A stretch of 64,000 bases of DNA, from positions 20,322 to 84,321 of the forward strand of contig CANLXL010000004.1 in NCBI GenBank assembly GCA_947495125.1, read 5' to 3'. The position numbers and the translations under genes are program-made. This DNA comes from an uncultured Flaviramulus sp. (GTDB taxonomy: Bacteria > Bacteroidota > Bacteroidia > Flavobacteriales > Flavobacteriaceae). This document shows, piece after piece, positions 1 through 8,890 of this stretch (position 1 is the stretch's first letter; each line of letters starts with the position of its first letter). The notes under the pieces were generated by a model. That model ran no database searches and was not told where the DNA came from. It worked only from the letters and a program-made list of their open reading frames with translations.

Positions 1-936
1 TTTCAATCTTTTCCTGAAGTTAAGACATTGAAAAAAGTAGCAAATGAGAAAGATATGGCATTCAATTCTCCATTGATGAACCATAGACAAAGATCATTTC
101 CCGGTAATCAACGCATGCAAGAAGTTATGGACTATTATTACAAGCGTCCAAAAGATTTCGAAAGCTTTGTGTATTTAAGCCAATTAAATCAGGCAGAGGG
201 TATCAAAAAAGCGATCAATTTTCATCGTAAATCTAAGCCTTTAAATATGGGGACTATTTATTGGCAATTGAATGACGTATGGCCAACTATGTCGTGGTCA
301 TCTATTGATTATTTTGGAAACTGGAAAGCACTACAATATTTTGTTAAAAAGGCCAATGCAGATGTGATTGCTGTTCCTCTTCAACAAAAAGGAAATTTTA
401 GTTTGCACATCGTTTCAGATAGACCCGCAGAAGTAAAGTTAGAAACCACAATACGCATTAAAAATTTAAAAGGAGACATACTTTCAGAATTTAAGGTTGA
501 TGCAATTATTCAGCCTAATAGCTCTAAATGTATAGTAGAACCTCAGTTAGTTAACGGCTTCCTGTCTTCTTATAAGGTAAATGAGGAATTAAATAATCTC
601 ATTGTTGAGGTAGAACTAAAAGAAGCTGGTAATACCATTTTCAAAGACACGCATTCTTTTATTCCAATTAAAGATATAATCTTGGAAAATCCAGAATTAA
701 AAGTGTCCTGGGAAAAAGAGGGTAATCACTATTTTATAACTATAAGTTCAGAACATTTTGCGAAAAATGTTGGTGTTTTATCCGAAAATGCAAACGGACG
801 ATTTAGCGACAACTTTTTTGATATGATGTCTGGCGAAACTAAAAAGATACAATTCATTCCTTACAAAAAAGAAGAAGATATAAAAGAAGAGAACTTCACT
901 GTAATGAGCGTTTGGAACACATATAACAATAAATAA
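1..936 (+). CDS. Beta-mannosidase, GH2 family, C-terminal part (5' end outside window)
   Basis: The reading frame is open from base 1 with no start, so the gene begins upstream; about 311 residues are visible. The first residues, FQSFPEVKT, match the segment just after the nucleophile Glu of GH2 beta-mannosidases (SE-x-G-F-Q-S-F-P-E), so the nucleophile itself lies just outside the window. The motif GTIYWQLNDVWPTMSWSS is the conserved end of the GH2 barrel in mannosidases and is followed by beta-sandwich domains. The enzyme would release mannose from beta-mannosides, probably in the periplasm. It is followed after 20 bp by a GH130 gene, in line with a mannan/mannoside operon. The family is clear; the substrate is inferred. 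Confidence 0.85.
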   Translation, partial: FQSFPEVKTLKKVANEKDMAFNSPLMNHRQRSFPGNQRMQEVMDYYYKRPKDFESFVYLSQLNQAEGIKKAINFHRKSKPLNMGTIYWQLNDVWPTMSWSSIDYFGNWKALQYFVKKANADVIAVPLQQKGNFSLHIVSDRPAEVKLETTIRIKNLKGDILSEFKVDAIIQPNSSKCIVEPQLVNGFLSSYKVNEELNNLIVEVELKEAGNTIFKDTHSFIPIKDIILENPELKVSWEKEGNHYFITISSEHFAKNVGVLSENANGRFSDNFFDMMSGETKKIQFIPYKKEEDIKEENFTVMSVWNTYNNK

Positions 937-956
937 ATTTAATAATATAACAACAT

Positions 957-1967
957 ATGAAATTAATTAAGCATATAAATAACCCTGTTTTAAAACCGAA
1001 TCCTGAAAATGATTGGGAAAGTATTGTGGTGTGTAACCCGGGAGTGTGGCACGAAAACGGAAAATTTTATATGGTATATCGAGCTGCAGGTGATGATAAA
1101 GAGCATTATATTCGTTTTGGTTTAGCTACAAGTACTGATGGTATTAATTTTAAGAGAGAATTAAATGAGCCTGTTTTTGGACCAAGTACTAATGGCCCGG
1201 ATATGGGAGGCGTTGAAGATCCAAGAATTGTGAAGTTTGGTGATGAGTTTTTTGTAACTTACGCTTATAGACCAAGTCCTCCGGGGCAATATTGGAAATT
1301 TGGACATGATGAAATTGTTTTACCGGAAACAGGAGAAGATTCCCCGGCAGTGTTTAGAAATAATATAGCAAACTCAGGATTAGCTGTAACAAAGGATTTT
1401 AGAACATGGAGGAGACTCGGACGAATAACACAGAGTAATTTAGATGATAGAGATGTGATTCTTTTCCCGGAAAAAATAAATGGAAAATTTGTAATGTTGC
1501 ATCGACCTAAAGAATGGATTGGCGACAAATATGGCTGTAAGCATCCATCAATTTGGATTAATTTCTCAGATGATATGATGGTTTGGAACGGAAGAAGTAA
1601 ACTCTTGCTCACGGGAAGAGAAAACAGTTGGGAGGAAAAAATAGGGGGGAGTACACCACCATTAAAAACAAAGGATGGTTGGCTAATTATATATCATGGT
1701 GTTGAAAAAGGCGGATTAGGATATTATCGTGTTGGAGTTGCTTTACTTGATTTAGAAGACCCTACAAAAATCATTGCCCGTGCACAAGATTGGATTATGG
1801 AACCCGAGCATGATTATGAAATTGAAGGTTATTATAAAGGCTGTGTATTTCCAACAGGAAATGTAATTGTAGATGATACCTTGTATGTATATTATGGAGG
1901 TGCCGATAAATATGTTGGTTTAGCTACTTGTTCTGTTTCTGAATTACTCGAATTTTTAAAGAAATAA
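957..1967 (+). CDS. GH130 family beta-mannoside phosphorylase/hydrolase
   Basis: A 336-residue five-bladed beta-propeller of the GH130 family. Family signatures are visible: GGVEDPRIV with the catalytic Asp near residue 88, RDVILFPEKINGKF, GWLIIYHGV and the C-terminal LYVYYGGADKYVGLA. Most characterised GH130 enzymes phosphorolyse beta-1,4- or beta-1,2-mannosides to mannose-1-phosphate; some are hydrolases, and the sequence alone does not decide. There is no signal peptide, so it is probably cytoplasmic. It lies 20 bp after the GH2 gene and 7 bp before a GH-A lipoprotein gene in one operon, which supports a role in breaking down imported manno-oligosaccharides. Confidence 0.9.
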   Translation: MKLIKHINNPVLKPNPENDWESIVVCNPGVWHENGKFYMVYRAAGDDKEHYIRFGLATSTDGINFKRELNEPVFGPSTNGPDMGGVEDPRIVKFGDEFFVTYAYRPSPPGQYWKFGHDEIVLPETGEDSPAVFRNNIANSGLAVTKDFRTWRRLGRITQSNLDDRDVILFPEKINGKFVMLHRPKEWIGDKYGCKHPSIWINFSDDMMVWNGRSKLLLTGRENSWEEKIGGSTPPLKTKDGWLIIYHGVEKGGLGYYRVGVALLDLEDPTKIIARAQDWIMEPEHDYEIEGYYKGCVFPTGNVIVDDTLYVYYGGADKYVGLATCSVSELLEFLKK

Positions 1968-1974
1968 ACATAAA

Positions 1975-3510
1975 ATGAAAAAAATAATACCCTTAGTATT
2001 TGTTTTTAGTCTGATATTTTCAGCCTGTACTTCAGAAAAGTATATCCATATAAAGAGTTATGCCAATGACGTTGTTTCAGAAAGCATTATTGGTGCAGGA
2101 GTACAATGGTCTGCATACCCTCATGCCGATTCTGATGATGCCGAATGGGGGCATTTAATGACTCAAGAGAAATGGAATGAAGTTTACAAAAGGCTGGATT
2201 ATATGCGGCCCAATATTATTCGCGTGATGGATCAGGCTAGTTGGAGATACTTTGTAGGCGTTAAAGAAAATGACGAGTTGATTACAGATTTCGAAACACA
2301 AGAAGTAAAATCGTTGTATAAAGTATTAGATTATTGCGAGCTCCATAACATTACAGTTGTTTTTGGAGAATGGGGAGCTCCCGGTTTATGGGGAGTAGAA
2401 GGCAATATTCATAGGGCAGATGACCCGCGCTGGATCAAAATGATTACAGAATATCTGAAACACCTTATAATCGACAAAAAATATACCTGTCTTAAATATT
2501 ATAATCTTGTAAATGAGCCTGATGGTTATTGGGCATCAACAGATGGTGATTGGGATCAATGGAAAAGAGGTGTAGAAATGCTTACAGAGTCTTTAAAAGA
2601 AAATGGGCTTTGGGATCATATTCAGGTTGCAGGACCAGATACAGTTCAAGGTTATGAAAACCCTAAGTCAAAGTATTTAAATGGAGAAGCATGGCTTTAT
2701 GAATCTATTGAACAGCTTAAAGATGTTATTACCTGTTATGATGTTCATTCTTATCCCTCCGGAGAGATTGTGAGATCCGGAGAATTTTCTAATCTATACA
2801 GACCAATGGTCGAAGCCACTGATCCTTATGGTTTTCCTTTTATTTTAGGGGAACTTGGGTTAAAGTATAAAGGCGAGCTTGGGAGCAAGAATAAAGCATT
2901 AGGAAAAGCTGATCCTTATGCGGGAGAAGATGACTCAAACATGTTTGTATATGATTTCTTTTATGGTATTGATGTCACTGATGCCTTAATTCAAAGTTTT
3001 AATGTAGGGATAGACGGTGTTATTGTTTGGGATTTAGATGATGCTATGCATACTGTAGGTGATAGAGGAGAAAAATCAAAACTCAAGCGTTGGGGGATGT
3101 GGAATATTTTAGGAACAGAGATTTGTAACAACCCTGATGACGAAAACATTCGTCCTTGGTTTTACCCATGGTCTCTCATGACCAGATACTTTCCTGAAGG
3201 CACCAGTATTATAAAAACAGATGAGACCCATGCTGAAGGCTTACGCATTGTAACCGGTTTAAAGGACAATAATGTTTCAATAGCCATTGTTAATAATTCG
3301 GCATCCGATCAAAAAATTGAATACGCCATAGAAGGCCCCGAAAGGCGCATGACATTTAAAAAATATATTTACACTGATACTTTGAGACCGGTTGATTCAA
3401 ATAATTTTCCTGTACCCGTAGAAGAAGCTATTAGTTTTTTTGTTACGATACCTAAAAAAATTGATGTGCCAGCTAATAGTTTTATTTTGCTCACCTCTTT
3501 CAACTATTAA
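1975..3510 (+). CDS. Lipoprotein glycoside hydrolase, clan GH-A (GH5-like)
   Basis: 511 residues beginning with a lipoprotein signal peptide (FSLIFSACTS, lipidated Cys near residue 18). The body reads as a clan GH-A (beta/alpha)8 barrel. YNLVNEPDGYW has the NEP acid/base Glu near residue 181, and FILGELGLK supplies a candidate nucleophile Glu near residue 293. A small beta domain follows the barrel (about 420-511). The exact GH family is uncertain: GH5 or a related GH-A family. As a surface or periplasmic lipoprotein between GH130 and a symporter gene, it probably makes oligosaccharides for the neighbouring enzymes. Confidence 0.75.
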   Translation: MKKIIPLVFVFSLIFSACTSEKYIHIKSYANDVVSESIIGAGVQWSAYPHADSDDAEWGHLMTQEKWNEVYKRLDYMRPNIIRVMDQASWRYFVGVKENDELITDFETQEVKSLYKVLDYCELHNITVVFGEWGAPGLWGVEGNIHRADDPRWIKMITEYLKHLIIDKKYTCLKYYNLVNEPDGYWASTDGDWDQWKRGVEMLTESLKENGLWDHIQVAGPDTVQGYENPKSKYLNGEAWLYESIEQLKDVITCYDVHSYPSGEIVRSGEFSNLYRPMVEATDPYGFPFILGELGLKYKGELGSKNKALGKADPYAGEDDSNMFVYDFFYGIDVTDALIQSFNVGIDGVIVWDLDDAMHTVGDRGEKSKLKRWGMWNILGTEICNNPDDENIRPWFYPWSLMTRYFPEGTSIIKTDETHAEGLRIVTGLKDNNVSIAIVNNSASDQKIEYAIEGPERRMTFKKYIYTDTLRPVDSNNFPVPVEEAISFFVTIPKKIDVPANSFILLTSFNY

Positions 3511-3533
3511 GAAAATGCTAAACAATTAAGATA

Positions 3534-5177
3534 ATGGGTTCTATTAATTTGAGTATCGTTGATATTATTATTTTACTAGGCTACTTTGTCCTTATAATCT
3601 GGTGGGCGCTGAGGAATGGTAAAAGTAAAGATTCAGATTCTTACTTTTTAGCAGGACGTAATATGAAGTGGCCTATAGTTGGTTTGTCTTTATTTGCGGC
3701 TAGTGTTTCCAGTTCTACATTAATGGGGCATTCTGGAGAAGGGTTTATTAGCGGCATAGCTGTTTTTAACTATAATATCGTGTCTATTTTAGTGATGGTA
3801 TTCTTCGGGATGTTTTTTCTTCCGTTTTATATTAAATCGAAGATATTTACGATTCCTGAGTTTTTAGAACGCCGATTTGATAGAAAATCAAGAACCTATT
3901 TCTCTTTTATAACCATTATTGGAAATGTTTTTTTAGATGCTTCTGCTACATTATATACAGGAGCTTTAATTGTAAAATTAATTTTCCCGGAAGTCGACTT
4001 ATTTACAATCATTGTTATTATGGCATTGGTCGCTGGGAGTTATACTATTATAGGTGGACTTTCCTCCGCCATCAACGCCGATATGATTCAAGCCATCATA
4101 TTAATCATTGGTTCATGTATTCTATCTGTATATGCTTTTAATGAAATAGGGGGATGGGATGAATTTCATAACCGATTTAATGACGGTGTTTGGTTAAAAC
4201 TTACCAGGCCTTTAGATGACCCCACAGTACCCTGGTTAGGAATGATCATAGGTATTCCTATTTTAGGATTCTATTTTTGGGGTAATAACCAAGTAATGGT
4301 GCAGCGTGTTTTATCAGCAAAATCAATAGACCACGGTCGAAAAGGAGTGCTTTTAGTTGGGTTTCTATACCTTCTAACACTATTCATTTTTATTATACCC
4401 GGATTAATAGGTAGAGGAATAAACCTGTTTGGCGTAGAAAATCTTCCATCAGAGATGATATCAGGTTTAGATTTAAAAGACAATTTCGGGATAAATACCG
4501 ATGAGGTATATCCGCGCTTAATTACAAGGCTTTTACCCGTAGGTTTAATAGGAATTATACTTGCGGCTATGGTTTCTGCGCTTACATCGACACTAAGTGC
4601 TACCTTAAGTTCAGTTTCAACCTTATTTACTATGGATTTTTATTCAAAAATAAATACTGAGGCCGACAGTAAAAAATTAGTTTGGGTAGGGCGTGTAACA
4701 GCAATTATTATGTTGATCATTGCTATCGTTTGGGCGCCATTTATAGCCAAGTTCGATTCCTTAGTTTCTTACTATCAAGAAATAGTTTCTTATTTAGCAC
4801 CACCCATCGTTGGAACTTTCTTTTTGGGGTTATTCTGGAAGCGATGTAACTCGCAGGGGGCTTTTATGGGGCTTATGTCCGGATTGGTCATGGCAGCCGG
4901 AATGATGATAACCAAGTATGGATTCGGGATTAACCCGGGAATACATTTTCTAATCATGGCACCAATTATCATGGTTTTAAGTATTGCTATCAATATTGTT
5001 ACAAGTTATTTATCTGCCCCTCCAAGCTTAGAAAAAGTTAAAGAAAATTCATGGACTATGGCTATATGGAAGGAAGAAACAGAGGCTTTAAAAGATGTAG
5101 TATGGTATAAAAATTTCAGAGTGCTTTCTCTGCTTTTGGTCGTTAGTTGTATCGTTATGTATGCATTGTATTATTAA
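3534..5177 (+). CDS. Sodium:solute symporter (SSS family), probable sugar transporter
   Basis: 547 residues with about 13 hydrophobic segments, the usual size for SSS/SGLT-like transporters. The conserved early region DSYFLAGRNMKWPIVGLSLF followed by a Ser-rich stretch (AASVSSSTLMG) is typical of the sodium-binding core of this LeuT-fold family. It would import a sugar or mannoside with sodium across the inner membrane. It is the last gene of the mannoside operon (23 bp after the lipoprotein glycosidase) and is followed by a terminator hairpin. The substrate is inferred from neighbours only. Confidence 0.87.
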   Translation: MGSINLSIVDIIILLGYFVLIIWWALRNGKSKDSDSYFLAGRNMKWPIVGLSLFAASVSSSTLMGHSGEGFISGIAVFNYNIVSILVMVFFGMFFLPFYIKSKIFTIPEFLERRFDRKSRTYFSFITIIGNVFLDASATLYTGALIVKLIFPEVDLFTIIVIMALVAGSYTIIGGLSSAINADMIQAIILIIGSCILSVYAFNEIGGWDEFHNRFNDGVWLKLTRPLDDPTVPWLGMIIGIPILGFYFWGNNQVMVQRVLSAKSIDHGRKGVLLVGFLYLLTLFIFIIPGLIGRGINLFGVENLPSEMISGLDLKDNFGINTDEVYPRLITRLLPVGLIGIILAAMVSALTSTLSATLSSVSTLFTMDFYSKINTEADSKKLVWVGRVTAIIMLIIAIVWAPFIAKFDSLVSYYQEIVSYLAPPIVGTFFLGLFWKRCNSQGAFMGLMSGLVMAAGMMITKYGFGINPGIHFLIMAPIIMVLSIAINIVTSYLSAPPSLEKVKENSWTMAIWKEETEALKDVVWYKNFRVLSLLLVVSCIVMYALYY

Positions 5178-5243
5178 TAAAATAGTTGAGTTGATTTAGT
5201 AGCCTTCATTCATTTTATTATGAATGTTTGATCAAGTCTTTTT

Positions 5244-5278
5244 AGAAGAACCGGATTCATTCTAGTTCTTCTTTTTTT
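5244..5278 (+). terminator. Rho-independent terminator of the mannoside operon
   Basis: Inverted repeat AGAAGAAC (5244-5251) and GTTCTTCT (5265-5272), with a 13-base loop, followed by a T run. It lies 67 bp after the symporter stop codon and closes the first operon. Confidence 0.8.
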
Positions 5279-5703
5279 AAAACCGTGTTATGGAAAAGGT
5301 TAAAAAAAACGCTGCTTGTATCAAAAAAGATTTTAATCCCTTTTATTTTGGTAATTTGGTAACATGATTATTTGTTTTATGGGTTTTCGCTAATGCGGTA
5401 ACAGATCTCATAGTACAAGCTTTGATTTATGTTATTCTGCTTGTATAATAATTGCCCCGTTTTAAGCTTTCTTCATTTAAATACTTATAGAATAGTGACT
5501 TCGTGAATAGAATAGGGAAGTAACTAACACAAACTGCATCAAACTATGGCATTATAATTAACTGAAAATCAAATATGTATAAAATGTATTTGGAAATGCA
5601 CCTTTTACTTGCTGCTAAGATTTCGTTCAGTGCTCTGAGTATTAAAACGCGATTCCCTCCTGTTAATTGAATATTTGATTTAGAATATGCATAGATAAGG
5701 AAC
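5279..5703. other. Intergenic stretch with no recognised feature
   Basis: About 425 bp between the terminator and the Fnr-like box of the lactate dehydrogenase promoter. I see no convincing ORF, RNA structure or repeat here. The open frame on the minus strand (5544-5882) runs through the promoter and into the next gene and has no family features. Confidence 0.5.
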
Positions 5704-5746
5704 TGATATATATCATAGTAAACCAACATTCGATTTGATATTTTGA
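5704..5746 (+). promoter_or_regulatory. Fnr-like box plus -7 element, lactate dehydrogenase promoter
   Basis: Palindrome TGATATATATCA (5704-5715), then 23 bp, then TATTTTGA (5739-5746), which fits the Bacteroidota -7 element. The box centre lies 57.5 bp before the start codon. It belongs to the repeated module described in the findings. Confidence 0.75.
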
Positions 5747-5766
5747 TAACATAAAAAGGCGGTAAA

Positions 5767-6774
5767 ATGAAAGTACTTGTATATAGCTCAAAAACATTTG
5801 AAGTTCCATATCTGGAAAGCGCAAACCGTAGAAAACATAAGCTGACTTTTATAGACGAGGCTTTATCATCTGAAACAGCCATGAAAGCAATTGGTTATGA
5901 TGCCATATCCATATTTTCTGCAGATGATGCCAGTCTTATGGTCATAGAAAAACTTAAAGATTTTGGAGTGAAATATATAGCCTTACGTTCAGTGGGTTAC
6001 GATAATGTAAATTTGAAAGTCGCTTCAAGATTAGGAATAAGAGTCGCTCATGTACCGGCATATTCTCCTTATGCTATTGCAGAACATGCGGTGAGTTTGC
6101 TAATGGCATTAAATAGAAAGCTCATTGAATCTAACCAACGGGTTAGGCGGTTTAATTTCAACTTAGACCATCTTACCGGTTTCGATTTAAATAATAAAGT
6201 TGTGGGTATTGTTGGAACTGGTCGAATAGGGTCTGTTATGGCCAAGATAATGCATGGTTTTGGTTGTAAATTACTAGGCCAGGATATTGAAGAAAATAAA
6301 GAATTGATTGAGGCATATAACTTAAGTTATGTTTCTTTGGAAGGTTTATGCAAACAAGCCGATATTATTTCATTGCACGTTCCTTTAAATAGAGAAACAC
6401 ACCATCTCATTGATGAAAATTTAATTGAAAAAATGAAAACAGGGGTCATCATCATCAATACAGCGCGAGGCGGGGTATTAAATACATCTCATGTTATTGG
6501 TGGGTTAATGAATAGAACGATTGGAGCCTTGGGAATGGATGTTTATGAAAATGAAAAGGGAACCTTCTTTAAAGACCACTCTCATGATATTCCAAAAGAT
6601 GATGTATTGATAAAATTAAATGCTATGCCCAATGTTCTAATTACAGGTCACCATGCTTTTTTAACTCATGAAGCACTTACGAATATAGCAGAAACAACAA
6701 TTCGTAATTTGGATGGCTGGGTACACGGTAAAGTGTTAGAAAATGAATTGACAGAAATGAAAGATGTTGTTTGA
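5767..6774 (+). CDS. ldhA: D-2-hydroxyacid dehydrogenase (D-lactate dehydrogenase, LdhA type)
   Basis: 335 residues with the D-LDH layout: a split catalytic domain around a Rossmann domain. VGIVGTGRIGSVMAK (about 146-160) binds NAD; the catalytic set is Arg near 235 (NTARGG), Glu in GMDVYENE near 263 and His in TGHHAFLT near 295. The YENE and TGH-x-AFLT motifs are shared with fermentative LdhA rather than with glycerate or phosphoglycerate dehydrogenases. It would reduce pyruvate to D-lactate and regenerate NAD when respiration is limited. It stands alone with its own Fnr-like promoter, which fits a low-oxygen role. Confidence 0.87.
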   Translation: MKVLVYSSKTFEVPYLESANRRKHKLTFIDEALSSETAMKAIGYDAISIFSADDASLMVIEKLKDFGVKYIALRSVGYDNVNLKVASRLGIRVAHVPAYSPYAIAEHAVSLLMALNRKLIESNQRVRRFNFNLDHLTGFDLNNKVVGIVGTGRIGSVMAKIMHGFGCKLLGQDIEENKELIEAYNLSYVSLEGLCKQADIISLHVPLNRETHHLIDENLIEKMKTGVIIINTARGGVLNTSHVIGGLMNRTIGALGMDVYENEKGTFFKDHSHDIPKDDVLIKLNAMPNVLITGHHAFLTHEALTNIAETTIRNLDGWVHGKVLENELTEMKDVV

Positions 6775-6779
6775 TGATA

Positions 6780-7715
6780 TTATTTGTTGTAATTATAAAC
6801 ATCTTTCAACCCTATTTTCTTTCCATCACCATTAATAATATTTAAATCGTATCTGATCTTAACTTTAGTATGAATAGGAGCAAAATAATAAATAACCCAA
6901 GCATCGGCTTCTTTGGTTCCAATACAGCCATTGGAATAGGCTTTGCCCAAAGTCATTGGATTTGTGGTTGGATGAATTAATTGCCCATAACGTAAACCAT
7001 GGAGTTCGGTTTCTATGAATGGAATTTGAGGTAGCTTGGTAATCTTACCATCATCTCTTTTGGTTACAAGGTATTCATAATTGTTTACCGGATTTACATA
7101 TCGTGGGTTTCGAACATGATTTATAATATAACCTTCACCTGTTTTGGTTCTTAAGTCCTGAATTCTTCCGGACATTTCAAGATATTTCTTTTCATGCCGC
7201 CCAACTCTTATGGGAAACTCATAACGTTTAATAGAATTCTCATAAATACGAAGTTTAAACTCAGGAATATTGATGTCTATGGTTGTTTTTTTAAATGTGC
7301 TTAGAATTTTTGAAGCAACAATAGAATCAGGAATAACTATGGAACTCCCTTTATGGATAATGATCAATTTTTTCTGATCATATACAAAGGAGTCTCGTGC
7401 TTTCATTCTATAATAATCGGTGTTTTCAAGGGTATCAATAAGCCAGGAGTTATGCCTTACTAAAAGATGTTCTGTTAAATTATAAGGTGTAAATGGATCA
7501 TATTTTTTAACCATAGCATCTAAGTAATCAAAATAGTTTTCGACCGTAATATTATTATTTACTTTAATCTTAATTGGCAAAGAATCTTTGATCAAATCTT
7601 TGCTGTTAGGACGATTAGAAGACCCGACGAAATAAGCTTCCTTTGAACAACAAAACTTTAGTACGGTTAAGAACACAATGACCACAAAAACTTTAAATAA
7701 AAGTTTGGTATACAT
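6780..7715 (-). CDS. L,D-transpeptidase (YkuD domain), probable lipoprotein
   Basis: 311 residues with a hydrophobic N-terminus ending in LKFCCSKE, a probable lipobox. The YkuD domain occupies roughly residues 145-290. The catalytic signature is present: His near 248 in GQLIHPTTNP and the nucleophile Cys near 264 in SNGCIGT. Such enzymes make 3-3 or 4-3 peptidoglycan crosslinks or attach proteins to the wall, often under stress. It diverges from the GH130 gene across a shared Fnr-like palindrome, and its stop lies 5 bp from the stop of ldhA (convergent). Confidence 0.87.
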   Translation of the reverse strand: MYTKLLFKVFVVIVFLTVLKFCCSKEAYFVGSSNRPNSKDLIKDSLPIKIKVNNNITVENYFDYLDAMVKKYDPFTPYNLTEHLLVRHNSWLIDTLENTDYYRMKARDSFVYDQKKLIIIHKGSSIVIPDSIVASKILSTFKKTTIDINIPEFKLRIYENSIKRYEFPIRVGRHEKKYLEMSGRIQDLRTKTGEGYIINHVRNPRYVNPVNNYEYLVTKRDDGKITKLPQIPFIETELHGLRYGQLIHPTTNPMTLGKAYSNGCIGTKEADAWVIYYFAPIHTKVKIRYDLNIINGDGKKIGLKDVYNYNK

Positions 7716-7738
7716 ATAATCTTAGTTTTAGACTTATA

Positions 7739-7812
7739 TAAAAGTATACATCAAAAAAGAAGGCAGAAATGATATATATCATTGAAAACGATAATATTAG
7801 AGAGTAGATTTA
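7739..7812. promoter_or_regulatory. Divergent Fnr-like promoter pair (L,D-transpeptidase / GH130)
   Basis: One perfect palindrome TGATATATATCA (7770-7781) has a -7 element exactly 23 bp away on each side: TACTTTTA read leftward (7746 to 7739) and TAGATTTA rightward (7805-7812). The box centre is 60.5 bp and 65.5 bp from the two start codons, so one site appears to serve both genes. Confidence 0.82.
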
Positions 7813-7840
7813 CCGGAAATCAATATCAACTCAATGTATT

Positions 7841-8878
7841 ATGGTAACCATAGAAAAACATGACATTCTTTTAGGCCCTACAGAAAGAGTGTTCGAGAAT
7901 AATGGCGTATTTAATCCAGGAATCTATCAAGAAAACAATACAGTGCATATTTTATATAGGGCTGTTCAAGATGGAAATTTTTCAACTATTGGATACGCAA
8001 AGACAGAGGGGCCTCTTGAACTTATAGAACGACATGAAAAGCCATTAATCACTCGAGATTTTGAATACGAAAAGCACGGTGTGGAAGACGCCAGAATTAT
8101 GAAGATTGAAGACACCTTTTATGTTATTTATACGGCTTATGACGGGATAAATACTTTAGGAGCCATGGCCACATCTAAAGACCTGGTTCATTTTGAAAAA
8201 CATGGTATTATAACACCTCAGGTAAACTATCAAGAGTATGAAGAATATGTAAGCTTTTGTGACACTTGTGGATTAAATCCCAAGTATCATCATTATTACA
8301 GGCTCTTTGCAGAAATAGGATTGGTAGACGATGAGTTGCGATTACTCAGAGATAAAGATGTTGTACTGTTTCCCAGAAAAATAAATGGGAAATTTGCAAT
8401 GCTCCATCGTATTTGGCCCGGGATTCAGATTGTTTATTTTGACGAATGGAAGGATTTAACCAAATCCTTTTGGGAAGATTACCTTAAAAACCTAACGGAT
8501 TATATTGTACTTGATCCAAAAGGTATTTTTGAGGTAAATTATATTGGAGCCGGAGGGCCTCCAATAGAGACAGACGATGGCTGGTTGTTAATTTATCATG
8601 GAGTTCAGGAAACCACCAAAGGAAGAACGTATCATGCCAAGGCTGCACTGCTGCATAGAGATAAACCCGAAATAGAATTATCGCGATTATCTTATCCTTT
8701 GTTTTCACCTACTAAAAAATGGGAGAAGCATGGGATCGTTGATAATGTGGTATTTCCTACTGGTCATGCACTTTACGGTGATGATTTATACGTTTATTAT
8801 GGCGCGGCAGATAAATATATTGGCGTAGCAAAAATGAGTTTATCCGGGCTACTCTATGAATTAAAAAAACAACTTTAA
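7841..8878 (+). CDS. GH130 family mannosyl phosphorylase/hydrolase (second copy)
   Basis: 345 residues, GH130 propeller, distinct from the copy at 957-1967. KHGVEDARIM carries the catalytic Asp near residue 83; DVVLFPRKINGKFAMLHR, GWLLIYHGV and LYVYYGAADKYIGVAK are family signatures. It has no signal peptide. It lies 12 bp before a large glycosyltransferase gene, a pairing that suggests synthesis and turnover of a mannoside polymer or glycolipid rather than food mannan. It is controlled by the shared Fnr-like box at 7770. The substrate is unknown. Confidence 0.88.
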   Translation: MVTIEKHDILLGPTERVFENNGVFNPGIYQENNTVHILYRAVQDGNFSTIGYAKTEGPLELIERHEKPLITRDFEYEKHGVEDARIMKIEDTFYVIYTAYDGINTLGAMATSKDLVHFEKHGIITPQVNYQEYEEYVSFCDTCGLNPKYHHYYRLFAEIGLVDDELRLLRDKDVVLFPRKINGKFAMLHRIWPGIQIVYFDEWKDLTKSFWEDYLKNLTDYIVLDPKGIFEVNYIGAGGPPIETDDGWLLIYHGVQETTKGRTYHAKAALLHRDKPEIELSRLSYPLFSPTKKWEKHGIVDNVVFPTGHALYGDDLYVYYGAADKYIGVAKMSLSGLLYELKKQL

Positions 8879-8890
8879 TAGCGATATAAA

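Noticed and set aside
1..5177. Complete polysaccharide utilisation locus
   Set aside because: No SusC/SusD pair is inside the window; only the downstream enzymes and a symporter are visible.
5544..5882. Open frame on the minus strand across the ldhA promoter
   Set aside because: It covers the Fnr-like box and the start of a clear gene on the other strand, and has no family features.
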